DNA from: Pleurotus djamor
Taxonomy: Eukaryota; Basidiomycota; Agaricomycetes; Agaricales; Pleurotaceae
Reading direction: 5' to 3'
Assembly (NCBI GenBank): GCA_029747585.1
Contig: JAPEVF010000536.1
Location: 1 to 31,563 of the forward strand
DNA length: 31,563 bases
The translations under genes and the position numbers were made by a program. The first letter of the stretch is position 1; each line of letters starts with the position of its first letter. Under the pieces are notes generated by a model that was not told the origin of the DNA, ran no database searches, and worked only from the letters and a program-made list of their open reading frames with translations. Of the stretch, positions 22,189-31,563 are shown piece after piece.

Positions 22189-25091
22189 ATGGTCAAATTC
22201 TCGAAAGGAATGTGGTGCCTAGCACCAGATACCCATGCCGATTGGGCGACGGAAGTGGTCAAAGCTGAGGCCAAGAAAGATAGCATTCGTTGCGTAGCGG
22301 TGAGTTAAAAGTTTATGCGTACAATCTGATGGCCATATTGAACATATCTAGGCGAGTAGAAGAATCAATCATCGAGGAGATACTTTAAACAATCCAACAA
22401 TCACCCTCGAATGTTCCTCTCCCGTGCCTGATGTTCTCCTTCTATCGGGGTATCATTGGAAGGCGCAGACCCACGCAAATGCGGGACCTGAATATGAACT
22501 ATTCCCAGACATTGACATAGAAACTTTGGTGAGCCAACTCCAGATTATCTCATAAACGCATACGCACATTGATCTTGAGCTTTGCGCCCTATACCCAGAC
22601 CGCCGACCGTCAAGATGACCTGAAAACATCAAAATCTGCGACGGAGCTCAAGCTCTCCACAAGCAGCATTTCCGCAACGATCAGCACAGATCCATCATCG
22701 TTCAACATCGATTTCAACGCGTCGGATCGGCTCCTCACGAGACTAGGATGGCGTTCTGTTGGTTACGTCAAAGTCAACTCGACTTTGGGCCATGCGAACG
22801 CCGCCATGGAGGATCCAGATCGTGGAGAACGGTGGTTCACATATCAATTCCAACTCTCCGTTGGGGAGAAGATATACGGATTAGGCGAAAGGTTTGGACC
22901 GTTTATTAAGAATGGGCAGGTCAATTTTTTTCATATCGTCTTTCGTGTGACGGGAGATCGTTGATGACTGACCTATCTATCTGAGCAGAGCGTAGATATG
23001 TGGAACGAAGATGGAGGAACATCTTCTGAACTCACTTACAAAAACATCCCTTTCTACCTCAGCTCCCGAGGATACGGGATTTTCATTCCCCACTCTGGGT
23101 TCGTTAGCTTTGAAGTGCAGAGCGAAAGTATGTTCCATCCATACGAAACCCTGACCATGCCTAGCAAGTCTCACATCAGTGATCTTTCTCTAAGGAACGA
23201 CGCGCGTAAACATCTGCGTACCTTCCGAACGCCTTTCCGCCTATATTATCCACGGACCTTCTCCCTCCGATGTCATCTCGCGTTACACCCTTCTAACAGG
23301 CCGTCCGGCCCTACCACCGCCGTGGACGTTCGGCCTCTTCCTATCCACCTCGTTCACCACTTCCTACGATGAAGCAACGGTGAATAGCTTCCTAGACGGC
23401 ATGGAAGAACGGGACATCCCAGTTGGTGTATTCCACTTCGATTGTTTTTGGATGAAAGGGTTCCATTGGTGCGACTTTGAATTCGACGATGAGTTCTTCC
23501 CTGATGCTGGGAGTCAGCTAAAGCGGATGAAAGAGAAGGGATACAAAGTAAGCGACTGTTAAACTGCGAGAAGCGTCACCAGCAATGATGGATTTACCCG
23601 CCCGCAATCAGATCTGCGTGTGGATCAATCCGTATATTGCACAAGAGAGCAAGCTCTTCGAAGAAGGTGCGAAGAATGGTTACTTCATCAAAAAGAAGGA
23701 TGGTAGCGTTTGGCAATGGGATTGGTGGGTGAGTGCCATGCTCTTTCGTCTTGATTACAAGCCGAGATGGCCATATTGATGCTCTGCACCAGCAAGCGGG
23801 CATGGCCTTCGTCGATTTTACGAACCCGAAAGCATGCGAGTGGTACGAAGGGAAGCTCAAAGAGCTAATCGACCTTGGTGTCGACTGTTTCAAGGTCGGC
23901 AAATCGTGAACCATAGCCCGAGGTCATGGGTTTTCATATACCTTCCCCTTCTTCCCTAGACTGATTTCGGCGAACGCATCCCCACCGGAAACGTGGTGTA
24001 TCACGACATCTCTGTCAACGTCGAAAAGATGCACAACTATTATGCCTTCCTGTATAACAAGGTTACCTTCGGGGTTCTCGAGAAGAATTTAGGGAGGAAC
24101 AAAGCCATCGTGTTTGCACGATCAGCTACAGCGGGTGGTCAGAGATTCCCGATCCACTGGGGAGGTGATCCAATGAGTACCTTTGAAGCTATGGCAGAAA
24201 CTCTAAGGGGTGGACTGAGTCTTGGGGTGTGCGGCTTCGGTTATTGGGCCCACGATATTGGTAGGTTTCCGTCATTCCCTGAAAAGGACTCGTTAATTGA
24301 AAATTTTGCACAACGAGCATAGGTGGCTTCGAAGGAAAACCTGATCCCGCGTTGTATAAACGTTGGTTTGCATTTGGAGCATTGTCTAGCCATTCGCGTC
24401 TGCACGGAAGTGGCAGCTACAGAGTAGGTTCCTTCGACTCCATAGCTTCTCATGACATCTCGTTCATCAACATCATGTGAAGGTCCCATGGCTCATAGAT
24501 CCTTCGGGGGAAGCAGATCGCGTCCTATCAAAGTTCATCAACCTCAAACTATCCCTCATGCCCTACATATACGCCACGGCAATATCTACTCACCAAACTG
24601 GTGTCCCCATGATGCGACCCATGTTCATCGAATTCCCAGAGGACCCAACCTGTTGGTACTTGGATACCCAATACATGCTCGGCAACAATCTTCTCGTCGC
24701 CCCGGTCCTTAGTGAAGATGGGATGGTTCAGTACTACGTACCTAAAGGACGATGGTATGGCTTACTTGACGGCAAGATCAGAGAAGGCCCGGGGTACATT
24801 GAAGAGAAGCATGACTTCATGAGCCTTCCGCTGCTCGTCAGGCCGGGCACGGCGGTGGTGATAGGGAAACATGAAATTGTGGGGAAGAAGAAATTGTCGA
24901 CGTACGACTATTCAAGGGATGTCACGGTTTTAGTCAACCCTGCGGGCGAAGATAAAATGGACTACGAGATCCTCATCCCGGACTCGGAGCATCCAGGCGA
25001 AGTGGCAGGCACTCTAACAGTCAAGGGAGAAAAGGGAGCCTTTGATGTCAGTGGAACGATACCAGGGCCATGGACGGTGAAGATTGTGTAG
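22189..25091 (+). CDS. Alpha-xylosidase, glycoside hydrolase family 31 (YicI type)
   Basis: Removes non-reducing-end alpha-xylose, as in xyloglucan oligosaccharides. Ten exons: 22189-22299, 22352-22528, 22599-22919, 22989-23127, 23195-23547, 23612-23728, 23793-23894, 23960-24260, 24323-24423, 24483-25091. All phases fit; 776 residues, close to bacterial YicI. Seen: NEDGGTSSELTYKNIPFYLS (about 207-226), LTGRPALPPPWTFGLFLS, HFDCFWMKGFHWCDFEFDDE, VWINPYIAQES, nucleophile Asp442 in FKTDFGE, acid/base Asp510 in HWGGD, then GYWAHDIGGFE and SSHSRLHGS. The HFDCFWMK and KTDFGE signatures separate alpha-xylosidases from most alpha-glucosidases of the family. No signal peptide is evident, so it is probably intracellular or cell-associated. 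Introns 3 and 7 have weak donors (GTCAAT, GTCGGC), but the protein joins are clean. The start is ATG at 22189 (AAACCATGG). Confidence 0.95.
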
Positions 25092-25245
25092 AGCATGATG
25101 AGCATTATTGGGCGAAATCCGTCACATGGCGGGTATATAGTAACACATTGAAACTACTGTAAAAGTCCATAGTCACTGCGCTGAATCAAAACAAGAAAAA
25201 CACGGCAACTCAGGCTTTGCGAAACGTCCAGTGACGACTATCGGA

Positions 25246-26818
25246 CTACCAGCCTTCCTCCCCAGCACGTCTTCCTCTGAAGTTACACTCGACTAGTAAG
25301 GGGACCACAGCATCTTCTGGCTGCGAGTAAAAGTCCATCAATGCCCATCCCCGAAGACGAGGTTCCGTTAGGCTATCGTCATCTGCTGCACCCTTGGCTT
25401 CTGCGGAACCCGCATTCTGTGCGTCGCCTAGTTGTTCTAACAACCACCGGCCAACCCGACTGTTCACCCCCTCGACGCCAAACCCAATCTTCGGCCATCC
25501 GAAGCCACAAGCAACGACGGGTGGAAAGGCGAGTGGGAAAGACGCAGCAGAAAAGTACGTGATATTCAGAACTGGCATAGGTGGGTTGTTTGTTGACGGT
25601 AGCAAAATCTGTGTGGATAACTCGACTTTCTCGGGTATTGCAAGGAATGAAGATATGTTATACCTGAGTAAGTCGGCTTAAGTCTGAGCAGAGATGTAAG
25701 AGATACCAGGGTGCGCTCACCAGTCATGCATACGAACAAGCGTGTCTTTGCAGTTCCAAGTAAAGCCAGACTTCTCACTGTCTGGCCAAGTAGTTGGGTG
25801 TATACCGAGGCCTTCCAATCCACCCTCCCATCCATCTCCGTTGCCACCAAAGCGACTGAGCAAAACGACCTTTCCTCTGACCTCTCCCAATTTTGGGATC
25901 CTGTTCGCGAAGAACCACATGTCCTTGCCTCCCGGACCGTTAAAAATTTCCTCATGCACCAATTTTGAGAAATCCGGCGGGGGAGTACGTGCAAAATCCT
26001 CTTGCTTGATAGACATCACAATGGTTTCTCTGGGTGATGTTTGGAAAAATGAGTGAATGCCTTCAAGGATTTCTTGAAACGGTGTCTTTTGAGGATAAAC
26101 ACCATGATACGAAATGAGACGGCCGTCAATAATAGCTAATCTGACGTCGAGAACTCGGATGCCTGATTGTAACTGGACGGGAAGGGTGGTCGAGCGCGAC
26201 TGGCATTGTGAGATAGGCCAACCATAGAACGCCATTCTTTGTAGAAACATATCAAGATATGCGTAGCATAGGGCGCGTCTCATACTTACGAATCGTGTGT
26301 CCCTAAATGTTTGCGTTGAATTGTTACTTCTACATGCTGCGCCTGCCCTTGACTAACCTGGTAGCATGAGTGACGACAGCCGGCATTCGTCAGGCATCTC
26401 GGCCAGATATTGAGCTAGATCGCGACGCGGCAAGACTAGCAGTCGCCGAAGATGTTTGTTATTGGCAACCTGTAAGTTAGGTATTAGTAGAATTTCCTAC
26501 TTAATTATACGATAAAAGGCTTACCTTAGAGCAATATACGCGCCATGGACAGTTCGACGGCAATGAAAGCGGCTGCCAGGACGCACTGGTAGCCATGCTT
26601 ACATGAATGAAGACTGTATCTGGATTCACAGCCCAAGCAGCTTGGGGTACGTCCTCAGAGCCTTCGAATACGCGCAGCATCAGCTTGTGGCTACCCAGCA
26701 GAGGCGTGTCTATTCGCCGTTGAGTAGAAGCGGGTACGACGAGAGGCTTCTCGCTGACATGCTTGTCATGAACACAGGCGATAGTCTGGGTAGTCAAGTT
26801 ACAAAGTTGAAAGTGCAT
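25246..26818 (-). CDS. Phosphatidylinositol-specific phospholipase C X-domain protein (PLC-like phosphodiesterase)
   Basis: Five exons: 26818-26525, 26469-26358, 26302-26290, 26236-25721, 25663-25246; 450 residues. The N-terminal 110 or so residues have no motif I recognise. The X domain follows: SSLMLPGTHDS with the first catalytic His (His138), QLQSGIRVLDVRL, ISYHGVY with the second His (His184, 46 residues on, near bacterial PI-PLC spacing), then ETIVMSIKQED and GKVVLLSRFGG. The C-terminal part has NITYFSAASFP and GVNSRVGRWLLEQL. There is no Y or C2 domain, so it resembles the compact bacterial-type enzymes that cleave phosphatidylinositol or GPI by acid-base catalysis. No signal peptide is evident. 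His138 lies on a 13-nt exon. It is convergent with the GH31 gene (154 bp) and divergent from the bL31m gene. The substrate is inferred from family only. Confidence 0.86.
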
Positions 26819-26965
26819 CGCTGGGGGCAGAGGATGAGGGAAGGAGCAAAGTCGTGAAGTGATGCTGACCGCGAACTATGCCCTGAGCAGCCCTGAAATG
26901 GCTGGCGGCTAGTGAGCGCTTCTAACATTCGGCGATTTCTTTTCCTCCTTCTCTACACGACCACA
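26819..26965. promoter_or_regulatory. Short bidirectional promoter, PLC-like gene / bL31m
   Basis: Only 147 bp separate the two divergent start codons, so both core promoters and 5' UTRs must share this space. No TATA box was seen. Confidence 0.5.
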
Positions 26966-27385
26966 ATGTTGTCTGCAAGTTCTTCAAAACTCGGTCCAAT
27001 CCTCACCAAAACCCCAGTCCAACAGCGCTGGGTTTCTACCTCGCCCTATGGCAGAACCCACGTATGGAAACGTCGCGCACCCATCCTACCCAACCCGGTC
27101 GTACCCAAATTCCCACAAAAAGTCATCCGTTCCGATGGGTCTTCATACACGCACTGGACGACCTCACCGCGCTCCCTTCTCAGATTGACGCGTGATACAA
27201 CCAACAATCCACTTTGGAACTCGGGTGTATGGATGGATGAACACAACGTCGAAGAAGAAGCGGCGACCACCGGTAGACTGGGCAGGTTCAACCGGAGGTT
27301 CGACGGTATTGGTGGGTCTGGAGAGGAGGTCGATTGGATGGAAGGATTTGAGGGACAAGAGAACTCGAGCAAAAAGCAGTCATAA
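26966..27385 (+). CDS. MRPL36: Mitochondrial large-subunit ribosomal protein bL31m
   Basis: One uninterrupted exon, 139 residues, from the ATG at 26966 (ACCACAATGTT). The first 40 or so residues are rich in Ser, Thr, Lys and Arg with few acids, as in a mitochondrial targeting sequence. The core matches fungal bL31m (yeast Mrpl36/YmL36): KVIRSDGSSYTHWTTSPRS, then RLTRDTTNNPLWN, then GRLGRFNRRF. The acidic Gly/Glu tail is lineage-specific. The protein should belong to the mitoribosome 54S subunit near the central protuberance. It is the only complete multi-domain-free housekeeping gene here without introns. An upstream in-frame GTG at 26912 is not a credible start. Confidence 0.86.
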   Translation: MLSASSSKLGPILTKTPVQQRWVSTSPYGRTHVWKRRAPILPNPVVPKFPQKVIRSDGSSYTHWTTSPRSLLRLTRDTTNNPLWNSGVWMDEHNVEEEAATTGRLGRFNRRFDGIGGSGEEVDWMEGFEGQENSSKKQS

Positions 27386-27756
27386 GGCACTGTAAGTGGA
27401 TAGTGCTGTCATGCGCGTCGCGAAACACTCAATTCAACCTCACACCAGCGCATCCTGCTTTTCAGGCGTATATCCGCGGAAAGATATATAATCATCACCT
27501 ACCTAATTCATTCTATTGTTGTCGTCCGTTGCGAAAGTTTGCCCCAGACACGCACGCGCCGTTCAACTTCGGGCCAGACGAGAGTAATGGCATCAATTAA
27601 GTGTATGATTGCAAACAAATAACAACGAAAGTAATGGATAACGCCGTGTAGTATGGTATGTAAGTATACAAAAGAATGCTTGCGGATGAGAGGATGGGAA
27701 ATGCTTTGTTGCATGCAGAAAATCCATGGAGAATAGAAGGCGATCAAGATGAGGTC

Positions 27757-28974
27757 TCATGATGTAGAAGATTCTTTCTTCCATGCCACGAATTCATCAA
27801 TCAGCGTCGGCCATGCCTAAAACGATGGAATGGTCAGTTATGGGGGAGGATGCCCGAGGGGGATCACGCGACTTACGCCGTCAGCATCATAGCCCGTCAA
27901 GTCCGGCTGCACAGTTCTGCAGAAGTCGAGAGTCTACATGTGTGGTAAGTCCTGGGGCTCACAGGGAGGAGAGGAAACAGCTAACCATGCTCCAGAGATC
28001 CTTGTTGACAGCTTTGTAACTGCCCTTATCCTGGAAGGGGATTAGTCGGCTGACAGTGATTCCAGAGCAGCATATGACGTACGTTGATGTACTGGACAAT
28101 TTCCTCGATGATAGGATATTGCGGCGAAAGGAGAACAGTCCAAAAAGCTGTAGCAACCTGGACGAAGCAGCACGGTCAGAGCAGCCGGAGAGCAAGTATA
28201 AGGGATGACGTGCCTCCATTTCAATGTTACGGGATTGGCTGGTGAACGAGAAACTGTCAGGACTTCCAGCGAAGATGGGAACAGTTGCGAGCGAGCTCAC
28301 GGAGTTTTTGCGAACGAGAAGCAAAATGAGTAGAGGCTTTGGAAAGCTGTCTTGGTATCCGAAGCATACTGCCAATATGACGATCGGTCGTATGGTTCAT
28401 GGGATGCCTTGGACGCGGCAGGTCGCTTCAGCGGGGGTTGACCTTGTATCAACAGGTTGTCCAGGTCAGACACAACGATGACCAGTTTATCTAGCGAGGC
28501 GACTCTGCACTCAAATGTGAGCGACAGTCAATGTCTCGAAAATCGCGAAACACGCACTTTAGTTTCTCAGTGCCCTTGGTCCACTCCTCTTTAGTTATCT
28601 TGCCCATCTCTGAAGTATTCATTTGCCACGCCATTAGCAGCGTTTTAACTCCTTCCATCGGTATACCAGCGTCTTCACAAAGTTTTGAAAAGCCTTCTGG
28701 TCCGATGACGTCGGGATCATCCTGGTCCGCGTAATGCTTGAACGTAGCTAAGGCTTTCGCAGAGGTGTAGGGTTCGTGCTTTTGGGCGGAGGCAGTAGGA
28801 GGTGCAGTCGACTTGTAGCACAATACCTCTATCAAGAAAGAGACGGGGTAGATGGAGAGTACTACACACCTTCACGGCATCAGGCTGCGTCCCATTCGTC
28901 GATTTTGCGGTATCCTCACTGTGAACATCATTGAGACGCTTAGAACTGCAGCACAGGAGAGAGGAGAAAAACAT
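27757..28974 (-). CDS. DCN1: DCN1-like protein, cullin neddylation E3 cofactor (PONY domain)
   Basis: Promotes NEDD8/Rub1 transfer to cullins. Eight exons: 28974-28870, 28811-28558, 28504-28301, 28238-28214, 28157-28083, 28030-27986, 27933-27877, 27816-27757; 274 residues, the usual DCN1 size. Seen: FKHYADQDDPDVIGPEGFSK (EF-hand-like start of the PONY region), LLMAWQMNTSEMGKITKEEW, then SLYSFCFSFAKTP, ATAFWTVLLSPQYPIIEEIV, YKAVNKDLWSM, and the cullin-binding C-terminal motif GYDADGAWPTLIDEFVAW. The N-terminus has adjacent cysteines (SSLLCCSS) instead of a UBA domain. The intron after the 25-nt fourth exon starts with GC instead of GT; no GT donor keeps the frame. Upstream, GTGAGT (29067) to TTGCTAG (28993), with TACTAA inside, is a likely 75-nt 5' UTR intron. 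Confidence 0.94.
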
Positions 28975-29304
28975 GAAGGTAAAACCTCCAGCTAGCAACC
29001 ACAACCAAGCCACTTTAGTAGGTAGCGAGAAACAAGGGTACAACACAGGTTTCTGTCAGACACTCACGGTTGCAAGCGCTGAGCTTGAGGCGGGACTGCA
29101 CAACCCTGCTATTTTCGGTACGAAATCAGGTCCCACGCATTAGCCACGTGGGATTTATGAAGAAGTGGAACGCGTCCAGTTCGTGAGCTGTGCTCCACAT
29201 CAAAAATACAAAAGCTCGCGGCAGTGAAAGAAGCAGCAGAAAGTGAATGATTGAAGGGGGAAACCGATGCCGCATGCGTGGTGATGAAAGAAAGGTTGAT
29301 AGGC

Positions 29305-29796
29305 TCACCTCACGTCATCTTTTCTAGCTTTTCCCTTCGCAGCACTCTTCGACTTTGATGAACTGGCGGCTTTTGCTTTCGTAGTTTTGGTTTTCTTTAC
29401 GGGCGGAGTGGGCTATATCCCGATGAGTGAGAAATTTAAGGTGATGGCTACCAACGAGGATGCTCACCTCCGGATCGGGGCTCGCAGCACTAAAGGGTTG
29501 TAGAGGTCAATGATGGGTGTTGCAGGTAAACAATTCCTAATACATACCCATTCTTCGCGTCTGCAACAGAAGGCGCAGTGGCGCCTACAGGAGATCGTAA
29601 GGACAACAAACGGGCAAGACCAAGTGATTGTGATAACTCACTGGTGGCGGTAGTCTTCCGCGCAGAGCTGCGTGTCGCTCGCGTCGACGTCGTCGTGGCT
29701 GCCGCAGCCTTGGTGTCCTCAGCACGCTTTCTCTGTAAGGCCGACGATGAGCATGGCAAATGAATCATGCATCAAGCTACGCACTTTCGGTGGCAT
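29305..29796 (-). CDS. Small Lys/Ala/Ser/Thr-rich basic protein, unknown function
   Basis: Five exons: 29796-29785, 29732-29642, 29584-29548, 29489-29468, 29412-29305; 89 residues. Each junction has a good donor (GTGCGT, GTGAGT, GTATGT, GTGAGC) and keeps phase. The protein starts MPPKRKRAEDTKAAA, continues with Thr/Arg/Ser-rich sequence, an acidic-Pro turn SPDPEPTPP, and then Lys/Ala/Ser repeats ending KGKARKDDVR. MPPKRKR looks like a nuclear localisation signal, and the composition recalls histone-tail-like or chromatin-associated proteins, but there is no defined domain. Intron 2 (29641-29585) could be retained without a stop, adding 19 residues. The stop overlaps a GTGAGG-GTGAGC stretch, so a further 3' exon cannot be excluded. 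Divergent from CIA2. Confidence 0.66.
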
Positions 29797-30042
29797 GTTG
29801 GCGAACTAGGAGATTTGCAGCAGCGAGCCTTGTGCGATGAGGTGAACGGTGATGTCGAAGTACCGCGACCGAAAAACGAGAGGCTCAACGGAGTCAGGGC
29901 TAAAGTTAAACGGGCTCAGACCGTCGCGCGCTGGTCCAGGGTTCGTGACAGTAGGTAACGTGACCCGTTATTCGCCCATTTCTGTGACTCGAACCCCTAA
30001 ACTGACTTGTAATTTTCCAATCACTGCTGCCCCACAGCAGCC
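29797..30042. promoter_or_regulatory. Bidirectional promoter, small basic protein gene / CIA2
   Basis: 246 bp between divergent ATGs. No TATA box is evident; no separate gene fits. Confidence 0.5.
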
Positions 30043-30694
30043 ATGCCCGCAGAAATCTACAACCCCAACCCGGTCATTTTTGCACCGTCACAATCCAAAA
30101 GCCGCAGCTCTAAATTGAAGAAGAAAAAGGAGCCATCGTTCTGGGACGATTCCGAGGAAGAAGATGACGATGACGACCCAAACGTCGTCGAACCCATTGA
30201 CAACGAAGAAATATTCGGTCGGTTGCCCTTCTTCGGATCCACATCATTTCTTATACTTCCGCCAGACTTGATACGCAATATATCTGATCCAGAGCATCCA
30301 AATTCACTGGAAGAGCTCCGCGTCGTCTCTGCACCACAGATCACCGTCTCAGAGAACCGCGTGATAGTAGAGTTCACTCCTACCGTGCCTCACTGCGGCA
30401 TGTCGACTCTGATCGGTGAGCGGAGGTACCTTGCTTGCCCTGTGCCTTCTCTCACCTCTGACCTATCTATATATCCGTATAGGTTTGACGATCCGGGTCA
30501 GACTCATGAATAGCCTTCCAGCCCGATTCAAAGTCGATATCTTTGTGAAACCCGGATCGCACCAGAGCGAGCATGCAGTGAACAAGCAGCTGAATGATAA
30601 AGAGCGTGTGGCTGCGGCTCTCGAGAATCCGGCTCTCTTGGACACCGTTGAGAAGTGTTTGGTGGAGGCTGAGCGGTATGGAGCTCCAGAGTAG
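30043..30694 (+). CDS. CIA2: CIA2 / MIP18-family cytosolic Fe-S cluster assembly factor
   Basis: Member of the CIA targeting complex (with Cia1 and Met18/MMS19) that delivers Fe-S clusters to cytosolic and nuclear proteins. Three exons: 30043-30217, 30266-30415, 30483-30694; 178 residues. Seen: an acidic N-terminal stretch (SEEEDDDDD), then [40 protein letters not shown] with the conserved reactive Cys (Cys102), [31 protein letters not shown], and the signature [17 protein letters not shown]. The start context CAGCCATGCC is good. Intron 1 is 48 nt and stop-free, so retention would insert 16 residues in frame. Convergent with the DUF7330-like gene at the right edge. Confidence 0.95.
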
Positions 30695-31232
30695 AACGAA
30701 GACCTCTCAATCAGGCGTGAATCGCCAAGTTGTATCACTAGCTTTGCCCTTGTAGCCTTTATCTAGTCATTATCGGTCTCTTGCAAAAGCAAGCACTGTG
30801 GGTGTAATACTAAATAGCAACCGACTCTGGCGGACTTCGAGCTTGTCCATCCAAGTTACTACTTTCAGAAACTCGCCTGTTGAGATCCACCCTCGGTCGT
30901 GATGCGGAAATACGAGCCGATTCAGGTTTGAAATCATATTCGCATGATCTAGAAATTACGTAGAGTAACGCATGAGGTATAACTACATATGTGGAATATA
31001 TAATGAAGGTATTGGCTACAACAGTGTAGATGTGGGTAAATGATACAATTGATTGGGGTGCAGTTGGAGGTGAAAGGGAATTGCAGAAATGGGAATGAGA
31101 AAGATGACGTCTAAAGAAGGAATCCATGTGTGAGACGGAGCGACAAAACAAGAAAACAAGGTGCAGGCGGCGGGCGGAAGGGGACACGTGAAAGCCATGT
31201 GGGAAAGGGACCGAAAAGGGAACAATGTTTGT
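30695..31232. other. Intergenic 3' region
   Basis: 538 bp between the convergent CIA2 and DUF7330-like genes. It should hold both 3' UTRs. Minus-strand frames here read into Ser/Leu-rich sequence without motifs. No terminator-like or RNA structure stood out. Confidence 0.6.
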
Positions 31233-31563
31233 TCATCCGTCGAGCAGGAAATCCCAATCTATCGCCGTCTCTGGCGATTTCTTGCAGCCGAAGAGTCGTC
31301 TCAGCGTCTCCTTGCGTGCATTCTCTGGTGCTCGTGTTTGCACGTCCCACATTCTGAACGCGATGGTACCACGTGTGACAACGACGACCTCGTCCTGGTC
31401 GTCTGCTGCGTCGCTATAGGAACCCTCGTTGAGGCGGACATTCTTCATTATCCGATTGACAAAGCCGGCGGAATAAGTCGCGCGGCCAGAGTGTGTGATA
31501 CGACCTCGGAAGTCGGAGGGTAGCCAGACGGTCACGTCTGAATTCTCTGATTCGATGTCGAGG
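31233..31563 (-). CDS. DUF7330-like protein, C-terminal part (cut by window edge)
   Basis: The 3' end of a gene entering from beyond 31563; about 109 residues are visible and read in frame from LDIESENSDVTVWLPSDF at the edge. Further motifs are GRATYSAGFVNRIMKNVRL, VVVVTRGTIAFRMWDV and, near the end, FGCKKSPETAIDWDFLLDG before the stop at 31233. This pattern is what I know from basidiomycete DUF7330-type proteins, which are probably beta-rich; their function is unknown. There is no catalytic signature. The N-terminal part and exon structure lie outside the window. Confidence 0.66.
   Translation of the reverse strand, partial: LDIESENSDVTVWLPSDFRGRITHSGRATYSAGFVNRIMKNVRLNEGSYSDAADDQDEVVVVTRGTIAFRMWDVQTRAPENARKETLRRLFGCKKSPETAIDWDFLLDG

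Noticed and set aside
26912..26965. N-terminal extension of bL31m from an upstream GTG
   Set aside because: Nuclear genes of fungi do not normally start at GTG, and the ATG at 26966 gives a normal mitochondrial leader.
29975..30000. Second B-box-like word (minus strand, GGTTCGAGTCA) just before CIA2
   Set aside because: T-arm bases do not pair and no cloverleaf can be drawn; it lies in the bidirectional promoter.
1..31563. CRISPR arrays, rRNA, spliceosomal snRNA, LTR or transposase genes
   Set aside because: None was found on reading both strands; the repeats seen are microsatellites and one diverged repeat pair only.

Overview
The window is nuclear DNA of a filamentous basidiomycete, most likely an Agaricomycete, from a draft assembly with isolated N characters. 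The evidence is genes split by many short introns (about 48-127 nt, GT..AG with CTRAY-like branch sites), very short exons, and proteins of basidiomycete type: a DUF7330-like tail, a YicI-type GH31 enzyme and the serine-rich protein at the left edge. The gene models were built by joining reading frames across splice sites; reading phase is kept at every junction given.

Layout. Positions 84-1658 (minus) hold a serine/glycine-rich protein of unknown function. About 1.7-11.2 kb holds no gene I can support, only microsatellites and unrecognised open frames. At 11185-11878 (minus) lies a five-exon gene for a MIF/tautomerase-family protein; its exons are so short that an open-frame scan misses it. 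Positions 11.9-14.85 kb are again unassigned, with orphan exon-like pieces. A four-exon gene at 14852-16530 (minus) encodes a possible bHLH-type regulator. Positions 16.5-19.4 kb are unassigned.

From 19.4 kb to the right edge the DNA is compact and gene-dense: glutathione reductase (minus), GH31 alpha-xylosidase (plus), a PI-PLC X-domain protein (minus), mitochondrial ribosomal protein bL31m (plus), the neddylation factor DCN1 (minus), a small Lys/Ala-rich protein (minus), the cytosolic Fe-S assembly factor CIA2 (plus) and the 3' end of a DUF7330-like gene (minus). Genes alternate between divergent pairs on short shared promoters (147 and 246 bp) and convergent pairs with close 3' ends (154 bp).

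The genes do not form one pathway. Most on the right are housekeeping functions (redox balance, mitochondrial translation, cullin neddylation, Fe-S protein maturation); the alpha-xylosidase fits xyloglucan use by a plant-litter fungus. I found no CRISPR array, tRNA, rRNA or intact transposon. The most useful results are the hidden MIF gene, two N characters that behave as falsely inserted bases, a GC-AG intron in DCN1, micro-exons that carry active-site residues, and two possible start sites in the glutathione reductase gene.
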